Source: Turritopsis dohrnii
Taxonomy: Eukaryota; Cnidaria; Hydrozoa; Anthoathecata; Oceaniidae
DNA length: 64,000 nucleotides
Direction: 5' to 3'
Assembly: GCA_027922465.2 (NCBI GenBank)
Contig: BQMF02000061.1
Coordinates: forward strand, 1,178,001-1,242,000
Part shown: one piece after another, positions 1-12,300 of the stretch
Layout: each line of letters starts with the position of its first letter
How positions within the stretch are numbered: the first letter of the stretch is position 1
The notes under the pieces: model-generated
The model's database searches: none
The model's input: the letters and a program-made list of their open reading frames with translations, nothing else
Told to the model about the DNA's origin: nothing
Program-made: the position numbers and the translations under genes

Positions 1-341
1 CAACATTTTATAGAGCTTTTAGTCGTGAAATGCTGAAACGTGGAATTGCAGTGGTGGTTGTAGGGTTCCCAGCTACCTCCATCATCGAATCTCGAACTCG
101 ATTTTGTTTATCAGCAGCACATACACCAGAAATGTTGGAGAAGGTACTTTTGATTCTTTTCAATCGACTCCAACTGATTACATCCGAATTGTTTATTTCA
201 CCTCTGTTTTGAATTCGTATTTAGGCAATCTCAGCGTTAGATGAAGTCGGCGACATCCTGCAACTAAAATACTCGCATCTTTCTCCCGCCAAAACTATGA
301 ACTTGTCACAAAAAACTACTGATAAAATCAAAGATGAATAA
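1..341 (+). CDS. SPTLC2: Serine palmitoyltransferase subunit 2, C-terminal end (two last exons, gene starts before the window)
   Basis: SPTLC2 is the PLP-dependent subunit of the ER enzyme that condenses serine with palmitoyl-CoA, the first step of sphingolipid synthesis. The frame open at position 1 reads [21 protein letters not shown], then [13 protein letters not shown], the conserved end of the alpha-oxoamine synthase fold. A GT-AG intron at 144-224 (81 nt, phase 0) joins AHTPEMLEK to [17 protein letters not shown], again matching the family C terminus. Stop TAA is at 339-341. The upstream catalytic lysine region lies outside the window. Codons are intact, so this looks like a live host gene. 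Identification is from recognisable family motifs; I am confident. Confidence 0.93.
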
Positions 342-552
342 ATGTTGAATGTTTTGTTTTCGTTGTATACCTCCTCTTTCTTTTGTTTAGGATTTCATTT
401 CGTTTTCTCGTTTCTGCTTTTCGTATCGTCTCTGTATCTGTTACCACTTGGAAATAGTCACCTTTAATTTTCTTTGAACAAATGAGACAAACTTGTGAAG
501 AACTCAATGTTCATATATCTGTAGCCTGTTTTGTTTGTATATCATATTTTGA

Positions 553-558
553 AATAAA
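553..558 (+). terminator. Polyadenylation signal AATAAA of the SPTLC2-like gene
   Basis: AATAAA lies about 210 nt after the SPTLC2 stop and is followed by a T-rich stretch. An earlier AATAAA-like string overlaps the stop codon region near 337, so the cleavage site is inferred. Confidence 0.55.
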
Positions 559-575
559 TTCCAAGTTTACTGTTT

Positions 576-1654
576 ATGACTTTTTTTCATATTACACATT
601 TTTTACACATACATATCAAGTACGGTAACCGGATAGTAGCATTTCCCCGCCCGCCCGACCATTTCCGACCAATAACAAGAGGGGGGTTGGTGGCTATTGG
701 TCGTTGGATAAATGGCTAGTCGGAGAACTGTGCGGTTGGGATATTGCCCGGAGCCATCTATTACATATTCATGGTTTAGAAAACTTCGTTTATATGCCGT
801 GCTTTCGACTTGAATGAACACGCCCGTTAACCTAATTCATACGCCGTTAAGTTAAACGCTGTATTTATTGGAGAGGCTTTGATAATTGACTTTAATACTG
901 CTGTTTTTGACGAACGGTCAAATACCTGATTTAATTTGGCAAAATTATTTTATCTTCTCAATTTTTTTGTTTTTACTCGCTATAGTTTGTTCGAATCTAG
1001 TAGGTAGTGGTTTAATTAACTTTGTCAACCTCTAACCCAGGGTCTCTTGCCTTTTCGATATATGGATGGTTGTTGGATTTCCATTATAATTCAAATATGT
1101 TTATTTTTAAGAGTCTATGTAATGCTTAAAGAAGAGAAAACAGAATAGGAATCGTGGAATAAGTTGTGGTAAGTTCATTTTTTTTCTCTTTATTTTATTT
1201 CCGTCGTGTTATGTCTAATAAGAATGATAATTCAAGTCTAGTTTACAAAGAAAATTATGGAAAAACACAAGCCCGACCTTCCTTATCTTGCATTAGAATT
1301 TATTAAAGAATAAACGTTTTGCGATGGACAACATCGAGGTCTTGTTTCCATGACATTAGAATCACGTGTATAAAGGCGTCGTCGTTAGACCATGTTGTCT
1401 TTAATGCTGTATCGCGATTGTGTTTCTTTGACTCATCACCAAACTTCAAGAATTGAATGGTAGAAATTTTTCCCTTCTCAAGACTGTTCAGTCATCATTC
1501 CTGATTAGTTTATGGATAATGTTAAAAATAAAGTTAATCGTACAGTAGTTTCTCTAACTTAGTAAACGTTTTCATAATTTAAAATAATTAGCATAATTTA
1601 GTATTAGCATTTCGTCGTAGGTCGGAGTTCTTTTGAACCACGTGATATTAGAAA
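576..1654. other. Intergenic spacer between SPTLC2 and the WD40/SOCS gene
   Basis: No convincing ORF. A less AT-rich patch at about 620-840 contains G/C runs and could be a promoter or CpG-type element for the next gene, but no TATA or clear transcription start is visible. The rest is AT-rich with no repeat recognised. Confidence 0.5.
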
Positions 1655-3740
1655 AAGATGTCATTTTGTGGTAGGTATACTTTATTACTGATTTTTAGAA
1701 ATATGTAGTAATGTTTAGGTTTGATAACAAATTATTTGTTGATGCGAAAAATAGTTTTTCGTAGAGTGGCGTTATTGCGCAAATTTGAACCTGCCACGTA
1801 GACTTTCTTTTGATTTTCTGATAGATTCACCAAGATATCATCCTTGGAAGCTATTTAAGAGAAAGAATCTTACATCGTTGCCTCAGATTGTCGACAGCAT
1901 CCCTCGGCCCAGTTTGTTTGGTGAGCAGGAGGACAAACAAATGGACATTGTTGCGCTGTGTTGTTCATTTTCTCCGGACGATTCCTGCATCATAGCTGGC
2001 TTGCTCACACCTACCTCACATTTTCAAGATGATCTCACGTTAAGTGAAATTCCGAATGCTTTTGCATTTATATGGGATGTTGAAGAAGATGGATGCGAAG
2101 AGAACACAATATTCTTCACATATTCTGCTATGCCGAACCCATCGTTTTCTTCTTGTGGGAATATTTACTCATGCATAGTAAACAGTAGTCAAGGATGTTT
2201 GGATGTGTGTGGATATCTAGAAAATGAAGAGAGTTATAAAGATTTTCAAAAGAGAACTTTAAAGACGATAGGAGGAAACCTCCACGGAAGAACCAGGTGT
2301 TTGTCAGTCTCACATAGAATGGCTGTAACTATCACAAACCTTCGAATGATGCAGCACGACCTGGAAAACTGTATTCTAACTTGTTGGAATGTTTCCGATG
2401 ATTTCACGTTAAGACATTCATGGACAAGAAAAATACAGAAGGTATTTAGTGGAGTCAGGCTAAATGATATTAGACTTCAAAGTTGTGTCATTTCATCTAC
2501 GTCGAAGGTCATTGGTGTTTTGCTATCGAACGGATTGTTGGCTATCATCGATACTAAAAAACCCGATCAAACATTTCAATTGAATTTGTTTGCTTCTCTT
2601 CAATTTGAAAATGGAACGTCAACTTACCAACGTCCAATTGTATTCTCTTTCTTTTCCGACGTCGCCGTCAGTGACGCCGTTATTGCTGTTGGCTATCAAA
2701 GAAGATTTGGTATTATGAACGTTCAACATGACGGTGGTCTGTTTAAAATTTTACCCGACCGAGATGATGGTATCAAGCATATAGATTATTCAAAGAATCG
2801 ATCTTATATGTCCATAAGTTCGGTTACCGGTAATGTTTACATATATGCGGTCGACTCGATCTACGAATTGTTATATACACTTTCAAGAAAAACTCAACAC
2901 ATCCACGCTACTTTTTCATCATTTTCTTCTTCATCAGAAGAGTTGGTTGTTAGTTACAGTGATGGTGTTGTTAGCATTTGGCAGTTGCCACGCATCATGA
3001 ACTTAAAAGAAATATGTCGATTGAAAATATTGACGGTGATGGCGCTTGATCGTATTCAAAGTTTGGATATTCCAAAGAAATTGATTGAATTTTTGTCATT
3101 CAACTGTATAATAAGGGATTGACATTTGAAAAATATGTTTTTTCAAGAATTAGGTAACCCAAGTCTCGTAATGTTTACCCGAGTCTAGCCTTAGCTTAAT
3201 GGATTTTGTCGGTCTATAGAACGTCTAGCTTATTAATAGCAGACAACTATTAAGTTTTGTTACGTTTCTATTACGTTTCTGTTACGTTTTCTATCGTTTC
3301 TATAGTGTATTTATCTAGTTACCAAACCACCTGACTGTTTGGTGAAGAGTTTCTCATAAACATTTCAAAGAACAAGGCAAGAGTTGCTCATTGTGCTCGA
3401 TCATCCAATTAAGGTTTTAGCCATGAACCTTGAGTGGTTAAGTAGTTGTTTTTACTTATTTGGATCTGATTAGCATCGGATTAGCGTCGGATTTTTCGAT
3501 TCAAGCTGCTCGCAAATTTCGAAAAAGTAAACAAGTTGTAAGTTTTTTCTGATTCTTCTCAAGATCGTACATTTTGCACCCAATAAACGTCCGTCATAAC
3601 ATCAGCCATACTTTATACAGTTTATTTAGTTCCTGTGTTCAATCGAAATAGTCTTGCCTTTTAGTCGGATTGGATTTTTATCCTCCGATCAGATCCCGCT
3701 CCTATCAGTGGAAAACATTGTTAAAACAGAAATTAATAAG
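1655..3740 (+). repeat. Segmental duplication, copy 1 (WD40/SOCS gene plus flanks)
   Basis: This block is closely similar to about 21790-23950 in direct orientation. Similarity starts at the string GATGTCATTTTGTGGTA before the gene and continues past the stop to GTGGAAAACATT. It marks one end of the duplicated unit that also contains the A and B genes further right. Confidence 0.85.
1755..3122 (+). CDS. WD40-repeat SOCS-box protein (WSB-like), copy 1, intact frame
   Basis: A single uninterrupted frame runs from 1755 to the stop at 3120-3122. Its first in-frame ATG is at 1941 (MDIVALCCSFSPDDS); the upstream part reads well (PRRLSFDFLIDSPRYHPW), so an upstream exon supplying the start is likely. 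WD-type blades are recognisable: VALCCSFSPDDSCIIAG, AFIWDVEEDG, LAIIDTKKPD, VVSYSDGVVSIWQLP. The end, LKEICRLKILTVMALDRIQ followed by IPKKLIEFLSF, is a SOCS box like that of WSB1/WSB2. SOCS-box proteins are substrate receptors of Elongin B/C-Cullin 5 ubiquitin ligases (established knowledge); the substrate here is unknown. A near-identical broken copy lies about 20 kb downstream. Possible alternative: another WD40/SOCS subfamily, not WSB proper. Confidence 0.8.
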   Translation, partial: FFVEWRYCANLNLPRRLSFDFLIDSPRYHPWKLFKRKNLTSLPQIVDSIPRPSLFGEQEDKQMDIVALCCSFSPDDSCIIAGLLTPTSHFQDDLTLSEIPNAFAFIWDVEEDGCEENTIFFTYSAMPNPSFSSCGNIYSCIVNSSQGCLDVCGYLENEESYKDFQKRTLKTIGGNLHGRTRCLSVSHRMAVTITNLRMMQHDLENCILTCWNVSDDFTLRHSWTRKIQKVFSGVRLNDIRLQSCVISSTSKVIGVLLSNGLLAIIDTKKPDQTFQLNLFASLQFENGTSTYQRPIVFSFFSDVAVSDAVIAVGYQRRFGIMNVQHDGGLFKILPDRDDGIKHIDYSKNRSYMSISSVTGNVYIYAVDSIYELLYTLSRKTQHIHATFSSFSSSSEELVVSYSDGVVSIWQLPRIMNLKEICRLKILTVMALDRIQSLDIPKKLIEFLSFNCIIRD

Positions 3741-3759
3741 ATGTAAACACAATGTGGTG

Positions 3760-4246
3760 CATTTGTTTTTGTTTTGACCATTTTAAGAAGGTGCACTATT
3801 ATTTACTATAGAAAGTTGAGGTTAAATACTTGTGAAAAAGTCGACTAAATTATCAATCCACTTCAATAAAACAACCATAATACATGCATTTAGATTTCGC
3901 AGAATTGATTGAGTCATATCACAAAATACAAACGTTTCCTTGACTATGCTAGTTTATAGACTCGATTGTCTTTTCAAGTCTTGTTTCTTCTTTATTTTTA
4001 ATGAATTGCAACTTTATTCTCACCAATCCAACTTTCTTGTATGATCGATGAACTTGGGGTACTGTTAACCGCGATGAATTAAAGGCTACTCTGAATTTTG
4101 TATTAATGAGAAAAAACCAAATTCTCGGAAAGTCAGTTCTAAATTGAAATGTACTGCTGAGCGTTTATCAATCCTTTTATAATATTGTCTACTATAAGGA
4201 TTTTTATTTTACAATCTCAGAAAGTATTTTATGTAGTATTCCCAGC
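3760..4246. repeat. Array-unit flank, left half split by the TTAA element
   Basis: Strings such as GTATGATCGATGAACTTGGGG (4038 onwards) recur near 27910 and 31480, left of A2 and A3. The continuation of this flank is found at 13506 onwards, immediately right of the 9.25-kb insertion, and then leads into A1. There is no gene in it. Confidence 0.8.
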
Positions 4247-4332
4247 TTAAGGTGTGAGTGAGGGGGAAAAAAACGTGTTTTTGTTTTTTAATTAATCCTT
4301 TTGACAGGAATATGTTTATATCAAGTATGATA

Positions 4333-6045
4333 GAAAGAGCTTATTTACATCTGTAAACACCCATGTTAAACATTTTGAGGCAAACTAAAAATTTTAACTT
4401 TTAGAACGAGTCAAAGAAAATGAACCTTGTTGTAAAAACGTAGCTCCATTTACAAAGCTAAAAGAGCTCGGAGATTGAAATTTGGCTTACTGAGAAGCTG
4501 AAGTATAGATCTAAAAACGCTTTTTTTGTATCTTGTGATTTTTAACAGAATAGGAGTTATACTCTTTTAAACGAAAACAAGAGCCAGATGGCGCAAAACG
4601 GTAGCAGCAAGCGTACTTCACCTGCTACACAAATGCGTTTGATAGCTTAGTTTAGTCAGCAAACGACCAAAAAAGTGCTTCAACCAAAAAAATAAGAACC
4701 GTATGGTGCGAAACAGTTGTAGCAGTTCACAAATAACTCACAATACAAATAAATAAGGTATCAACAATGGAAGTCAAAGGAGAAGAAAGTTCATTTGGTT
4801 GTACAAGGTTTTAAATCTTTTATGTTACTAAATTATAATTACACTGATTTGAAGTTTATACATACGAATATAACTTGAAATGCATTTTTCCAAATAAATA
4901 CAATATATTATTGAGCACATTGAATTACATTGAAATACCTTTAAACAGTTTTTTGTCACTCAGTAAGTATAGTCCAGTATTCTTCGTTCATGAATGTTTA
5001 CCGGTCGCGGCAATGAAATGTTTATATCACATAACGTCAATACTTGTGATGCCACAGTTTATCTTTATCTGCCTGTTTATTTTTTATATTTAATGTAAAC
5101 AGGGGTTCAGGTTTATGGCTTTCCCCGAACGATTTTCACACAGTTGCCATGAGCAGCAAGTGAATAAACTATGCTCCTACTGCGCAATTTTCCAGGAAGT
5201 TATCATGTCGTACATTAGTCTAATTAATTTTGTTGAATACGTTTCATGAGTGGCATACAAAGTTTTGTATTCATTCAGGAAGTACATTTTGATCTGCTGA
5301 TTTGATCAACCTAAAAGGATATATTCAAAACCTTACATTTAATGTATAAAGGACAAATTTGTACTTCAACTAAAAACTGTATAAAAATGACTTACATAAT
5401 TGCGTTTTTGAGGCGTTTTATCAATTGCTAACCATGCTGTACATTGCTGATATATTCGCTGTTTAGTAAGGTGATAAAAGACAGCATCAACAAGTTCTTT
5501 TGCTTCCAATATGATAATTTGAACAATGCAGCACAAAGAATATGTTTAATTATTGACTTGATTTATATTTTATTGATTCGAATCGTAATGTGACAGCTTC
5601 AAGTGACCGGGTCTACATTCTCTTCTTGTGCGTATGTTTATAAATATTATCACCATTTTGCACAACGTTTTGGAATTAAAAAAATAGTAACAGTGAAAGA
5701 ATATAAATGATAGAGCATATGTACAACATGAAATAATGAAAAAATTTTTACAGCTACACAAATTTGAAAACTTTGCGATGAATGATATCATGGCTAACAA
5801 GTGAGGAGATTAAAACGCATCTTGCGCACACTGGGGAAGCATAGAATAACGAAAAACGCAGACAAAAAAAAACACAAAATAATTCTTAAATTACTATTAA
5901 CATTTTAAAATAACTAAATTTAATAATTCATAATTTCAATTCTATTCAAATTTTGATATCCCTATTTAATCCCTTAAGTCTCTTCTTCGATATGATGTGA
6001 CCTTGTAACAATAATTAACTAAGGATACCAATCTGTTAGATAGCC
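4333..6045. other. Left arm of the TTAA element, no gene recognised
   Basis: AT-rich sequence. Short ORFs at 4875-5093 and 5570-5800 (minus) show no family motif and are probably chance. Paired strings at 4586-4640 and 4690-4720 (AGCCAGATGGCGCAAAACGGTAGCAG versus a diverged version) suggest a short internal direct repeat. Confidence 0.5.
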
Positions 6046-6267
6046 TAGGGGTTATGCTACAGCATAATTGAAGCTCCATATAGTTGTTTTGAGAATAAAG
6101 ATTGCAGATTTCTAAAAATTAGAGTTTGAAAACACATGACAAAGCCACAAAAATATTAAGACAGAAACACCTGTACAAACAAATACCAATTCTAAAATCA
6201 GTAAATATAAATAAGAAAAAATAAGTTTCATCAATTGAAGATAGAGCATAGCGTAGCATAACCCCTA
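6046..6267. repeat. 222-bp segment bounded by a 15-bp perfect inverted repeat
   Basis: TAGGGGTTATGCTAC at 6046-6060 is the exact reverse complement of 6253-6267, and the similarity continues inward imperfectly. It sits 87 bp beyond the end of the Helentron ORF, so it may be a small MITE or a subterminal inverted repeat of the Helentron 3' end. Confidence 0.55.
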
Positions 6268-6312
6268 CTACTTCCCCTCTACCTCCCCCCTTCCTGAAAA
6301 AAAACTAAAAAG

Positions 6313-6332
6313 CCTTCCATTGTGATGGAAGG
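6313..6332 (-). terminator. Hairpin just downstream of the Helentron ORF (possible Helitron 3'-end hairpin)
   Basis: CCTTCCAT-TGTG-ATGGAAGG: an 8-bp perfect stem with a 4-nt loop, 22 bp past the stop codon on the minus strand. Helitron-group elements carry a hairpin close to the 3' end, but no CTRR terminus follows here, so the element boundary is not fixed. Confidence 0.45.
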
Positions 6333-6354
6333 TGATTAAATGACTAACATGGAG

Positions 6355-9300
6355 TCATTGATTTAAATTGGCTTTCAGTGAAACCTTGATAGAGGCGTGA
6401 TCGGAAAAATAGATGTGATGCAGATATACTGAAATATCGTATTGCATGACAGATTTTTTGATGTACAAGTGATCTAGAATAGAACCAGCTATATGAGTTG
6501 GTTGTGAGACAAATTGCTTGTAGTCTTCTAAGACAGCACTTAAGCTGTCGTTTGGATTAACATTGAAATCCCCAGTTATAATGTCTACCTCATTAGCGTT
6601 GGTGAGATATCGCAAAAGTTCATGAAACGTTGTCATGGCTGTATCATTCTTTCTGTATAAAAGTAGAATTCTAAAACACTCAGCATGGATAACAACTTGA
6701 TATATAGAAATCCCATCACAACAAAACTCTTCAGTTACTGTACAGTTGTTATCAAAAAGGCAAGCAAGACTTGAATATACGTGAGAATTGATGTTATATG
6801 TTCCTGAAAATCCTTCTAAAAAAACTTCATCATCATTCTTCATTTGAGTTTCAGTTAATAACATGACATGACTTTTCATAAAATGTGCATCTGCCTTTAT
6901 GTCATTAAGGTGTTTTTTGAGTGATCTAACATTACATACTATCAATGACGACGAATCATCATCTATGTTGTAAGATTCAGTTACAAGGCTCTGATTCTCT
7001 CTTAATATCCCATACTCATTTTTAGTTCGAGGGTCAGCCGATATTGCTGATGTTTTAAATTCGCCGATTAGAAATAGTCCTTCAAGGGAAGTAACTCGAC
7101 TAAGGGCAACATAGATTTGTCCATGATTAAATGATTTTTGTTTCAGCAAATCAAAGCTAATTACAACTTGGTTTAAGCTTAAACCTTGCACCTTATGCAC
7201 TGTACATGCCCATGCGAGAGTCAATGGAAATTGTGTTCGTTTTATTACTGGCGATGCTTCCTTTTTAGGACTTGTTTTTATGTCTGTTGATACACGCTCA
7301 ATCGGAACAGCATTAACTTGTCTTGCAAAAGAGTCAGCACTTTTTTTCAAATGGCCCGCTTTTTCGTCATCAAATTTGATGTAAATTGTTTTTACTGAAT
7401 TGTTTTCCGTTCTTATATGTGCAATTGTACCAATTTGCCCATTGATCAATTTATCACTAACATCTAAGTTTGTTGTCAACATAACTCTTGCTCCAACTTT
7501 GACTTTGAGTTCAAAACACAGACCGTTAGTTTGACTCTGGCTTAAGTTCAGTATTCTATCATATATATGGTTAGGAACACCCTTAGGAACTTGGTCTACA
7601 GCTTGGATAGTAAAGATAGAACCATGTAGTTGTTCCAACATTATGTAATTATGTTGTCTCACAGGTTCATTTTCAGCAAAAATATGAAGGGCTTCTTTGG
7701 GGTAATTGTCACTTTCCTTAGAAATAAATTTTGACTTTAAAAGCTCTTCATCATCTAAAGTTATTCTTCCTACCCTAACGTTATTTAAAAGGTCAATTAA
7801 AGTGTTGTCCCCTCGTTGGCGCATAACTTCTGTAAGCTCACACATTTTGAATACTCTCCACAAATGATATATGTTAAACATTTCATTATGATAATCAGCA
7901 AATACAGGACGCTGCATTACAGGGGGTAGCTGATACAAATCTCCCACAACAATAACTGTCAAGCCTGCAAATGGTTTCATGCAATTCCCTGAATAGCCAA
8001 AAATATCAAGTAATCTTTGGTGAATATGTAATAGAAGTTTATTGGATACCATGGATATTTCATCTATGATAATTACCTTAAGTTCCTCTAACTTCAGTCT
8101 TAATGAACATCTCTTTTTATCAGAAAGTTTTGAAACCTGAAGTCCCCTACAGACGACTGGTATTCCAAGAGCAGAATGAATGGTATTTCCGGCAATATTC
8201 ACAGCAGCAACACCTGTTGGCGCAAGCAATAAAAGTTGGGGTTTTTCTAAATTCAAGGCACGGTAATTCAAAGTTTTTGTAAGCATTGCAGCTACAGTTT
8301 TGATTAAATGTGATTTACCAGTCCCGGCTCCACCAGTTATAAACACTTGCAAAGGTTCTATAGCGTCAATCTGCTTTGAAAAATTACTTGCCACTTTTCG
8401 CCTCGCCCATGTATTGATAAGGTTAAATACTTCTCGCTGCTTACTATTCAGAGTCGAGATCAAGTAATTGATTTCATCATCAGTTGTTGCATCAAGTCTA
8501 GTGCTACTTTGAAGCTGATTGTGATGTTGGTTTTCATTTCGGACCTGAAAATCTATCATCTCATCAGGATTACTGTCATCTTCCTCTTCAACAGACATAT
8601 TTTCCAGTGAAACATCGTCATTTTCTTGTTCTGCAAAGTCATCAGTTCTTGGCCTTAAAGTGTGGTTCATTAACACTGAATCGACTAAGTCACCCCAAGG
8701 CTCGTATCTAAGTTTATTTTCGTTAACGATCTGCAAAACGTGCGGCTGATTTAGAGTAGCTGTGTAGGTCTTAGTTTCATCACATAATAACTCTGATTCC
8801 TTTCGGAAAGGGTAAAATAACAATAGCAAGTGATGAGCATAAGCTTCTGGCTGGATAACACGATTTGGGGTATGATATCTTACCACTTTTCGGATGCTAC
8901 GACATTTCATTTTTTCTTTTGATGACATCAGTGGTATTGATTTTGGGTAAATACATGATACTTCGCAAGAATCATCCGGGAGTACTTCTGGCTGGGAATC
9001 ATTTTCCTCTAACTTAGGTTTTGTGTCTAATACGTAATGAGCTACAAACTCAGCAAAACAAAATGTGTCGAGAACACAATATTTCCCCCCCTTGAAAACC
9101 TTATCTGGTCTTTCCATGTAACGATCTAAATTGTTACGTCTGAAAATATCAGTGCTATCTTCTGGTAGTTCTCTGAGCTCTTCTTCTGATTTACATATCC
9201 TGTATCTTTTTTCTGGCAAATTAGAATTTGCAAAGGTTACTACTGGGAAGGTTTTTCGCAACCATAATTCAGGCATTAGCTGGTAAACTGCCTCCTGTAA

Positions 9301-12300
9301 AGAACATTGTCTATGGGATAGAAATGCAATTGCTAATTTCTTCATCTTATCTTTGAAATTTAGATTTTCACTTTCTTCTGCAGCCTTTTTCATTGCAACA
9401 GATGAATCTGTTTCAGCCTTCGAGAAATAAGAACACATGTAGGAAACGGCCTTGTAATAATTAAAAACTGGTTGGATATCCATGTTTGCTTCCCATGCTT
9501 CTAGTCCCATTGCAAAGTAATTGTTAACAAAGCACGAGTTGGGTGGTCGCCGTAAGTGAATCTCAAAGTCCTCTCCAGGAGCAATCGAGAGAGTGCGGTA
9601 ATATTCTTCTTCTGTGATGTCAAGTGAAGTCAATATATCTGAGATTGTTACATCACTTAGATAAGAGTTTTTATGAGGGTCTAAATATTCATCAATATAA
9701 CTTTTGACTTTTTTCAAAATTTTTGTTTGTTCTGATAAGATTGTCATTTTATCAGTATCTGGCAAGCTTTTATCTAATGGTACAGCACAAACTGTCCGGT
9801 CGGTAAAAAACCGACCATAATGAAATCGACATGGAACATTTTTATATTTTCTACACGACGTCGAGTGTCGGTGGATTTGATACTGACTGACAAGTTCAAA
9901 CAATTTAGACTCATTTTCCTGATCAGGTAAGTCAGTTCTTACAATAGAATCAATGAATTCTAAATACGCTTCCTTAGTTTCAAGCGTAAGCACGGGCGGG
10001 TTCTTAGTCCACACAAAGGAGTGTACATGAGGTGAGCCTCTAAATTGAAATTCTACTTTAATGACATAAAACTCTACTTTTCCTAGCGGACTGTTCTTAT
10101 GTAGGAGAATTTCTTTAAAAAAGGTCTCCACTCTAAACTGAAAATGCCTAGCAGTAAGAACTGGGTTTGCATTTAATCTTCTACATTTTTCAAAATAACT
10201 CAATTCCCCTTCTTGTTGGTCAAAACAATTCAGTTTGTTGATAATTGATATCAACTCATCCCATTTCAAGTCAGCGCAAGATAAAGTGACAAAAAAAGTA
10301 GGTAAACCTAGCTGTTTTACCATTGCTAACACATCATATAAAAAATTCTTCCAGTATGCAGGAGTACCTTTTACAGATTTCATGAATGTAAACCCTTTAT
10401 CTTCTGAGATTACTGACCGAATAGTCTCACTATAGTTTCTTTGTAACTGCCCAGCGTTTAATGTGCCACTGACTTTACTTGTAGCTATATTCATTTGATT
10501 ATAAAGGTTTGTCTGTTGCACAACATAATGCCCAAAAAATATGAAATCTGCATTTGAGGAAAATCTTTGTGTGTAATTAAGCAGTCGCTGATTAAAATAT
10601 TTGACAGGGGATAATTGAGTAGATCTAACAACCTTGTAGCCAAACTTTCCCTTGGGGAACAGATACGGAAATGCTTGCTCTTCACAAAAATCATCATTAA
10701 AAAATGATTGCGGCGTTTTATTTTCTCCTGGTGCAATATTCAATAGACTTTCATTCTCACTATAAATATTAGGAATTACCACCATCTCATCACTATTAAC
10801 ACGGTCTTTATCAAGGGGATTTTCCTCTTCCAAATCTTCAACATTAACAGGAAATTCATCTTGTTCTACAATTGCATCTACATCTGTTAGTGACAATAAT
10901 TCTTTGGTTATATTATCAATCCTAATTAAAACATTAGAGTAAAAAGGATTACTAATTCTTAAGTACTGTAATGCATTTCTAACACGATCAGGATCAACAT
11001 CTTCAAAATGAAGATGGCCTTTGAATGAAAGCTTTCGCTTTAGTTTAACTGGTATTATGCCATTCATGTTTTCAGGATGTGGAAGGCAATCACTAACTGC
11101 ATCAGCACTTACAGGTACATTACAAATGGCACCTTTGATCTTAGGCTGCTCTCCTTTACCATGTATTACTACAATTTTCTTAAACAACATGCGCTTAGCT
11201 ATTAGAATTTTTTCAAGGTGATTGAGACACATAATTTCTGTTGGTATCTCATCCAGTTCCAACTTATTTCGCACAGCCTGGCATGGAACTTGCTTTTTCT
11301 TAATATACTTGTCACATGTTACACAAATGTATTGATTTCTATCAAAACTTTCAACTAAGGTAAAAAGGTAATTGAACTCCATTCCATAGAGGCTAGGATC
11401 AAAATTCTTAACTGTCTTTTTATACAAACAGCGATTGCAAATGACACATATAAAGTATGGCCCTTCTCTTATTGAGGCTTTGAATGCTGCAACTCGATCA
11501 ACCAGCTGAGAGTTTCGCCTTCTTTTACAACTTTTCTCTTTAGCAGATTTGGTTGCTTTGCGCTTACGACATTTTTCTTTTGCACTTTCCATGGCATTGT
11601 GCTTACGACATTTTTCTTTTGCACTTTCCATGGCATTGCGTTGACGACATTTTTCTTTTGCACTTTCCATGGCATTGCGTTGACGACATCTTTCTTTGGC
11701 AGTTTCTGTGGCTTTGCGTTGACGACATTTTTCTTTTGCATTTTCTCTAGCATTACGCAAACGACATTTTCCTTTTGAACTTTCTGTGGCATTACGCAAA
11801 CGACATTTTCCTTTTGAGCTTTCTGTGGCATTACGCAAACGACATTTTTCTTTTGAAATTTCAGAGGCATTGCGGAGACGGCATTTCTGTTTTTCTAATT
11901 CACTGGACTTACGCTTGCGGCAACTCTCTTTCTCAACTACACCTTTTCTTATCTTACGATAATTTAAATATAGATCAGAGGTCGAATCAACTTTAGATAC
12001 AGTGAGGAAATGCATTTCAAATTGTACATTCTTATCACTATTTTGTAAATAATTTTCGATAATGAATAACTCTAATTTAGTTCTGTTTTTAAATTTGAAA
12101 AGACTTGAAAATCCATTTGGACATGACTTTCCATGAATGTTTCTACTATGAGAATCAAATAAAAAGTAGTCCTTTTTAGTCCATATGACACTAAAACAAA
12201 TTCCTTTCATAAGAATCAGCAATCCATCAAAATTTTACGTTATGTTTTGATCAAAAAGTACACCAGTTCGACTGGTACCACTTACAAAGCCAACTTTTTC

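Noticed and set aside
11469..11996. ORFs in other frames and on the opposite strand of the Helentron repeat tract
   Set aside because: They arise from the 39-bp repeat being open in several frames; the RepHel frame is the real one.
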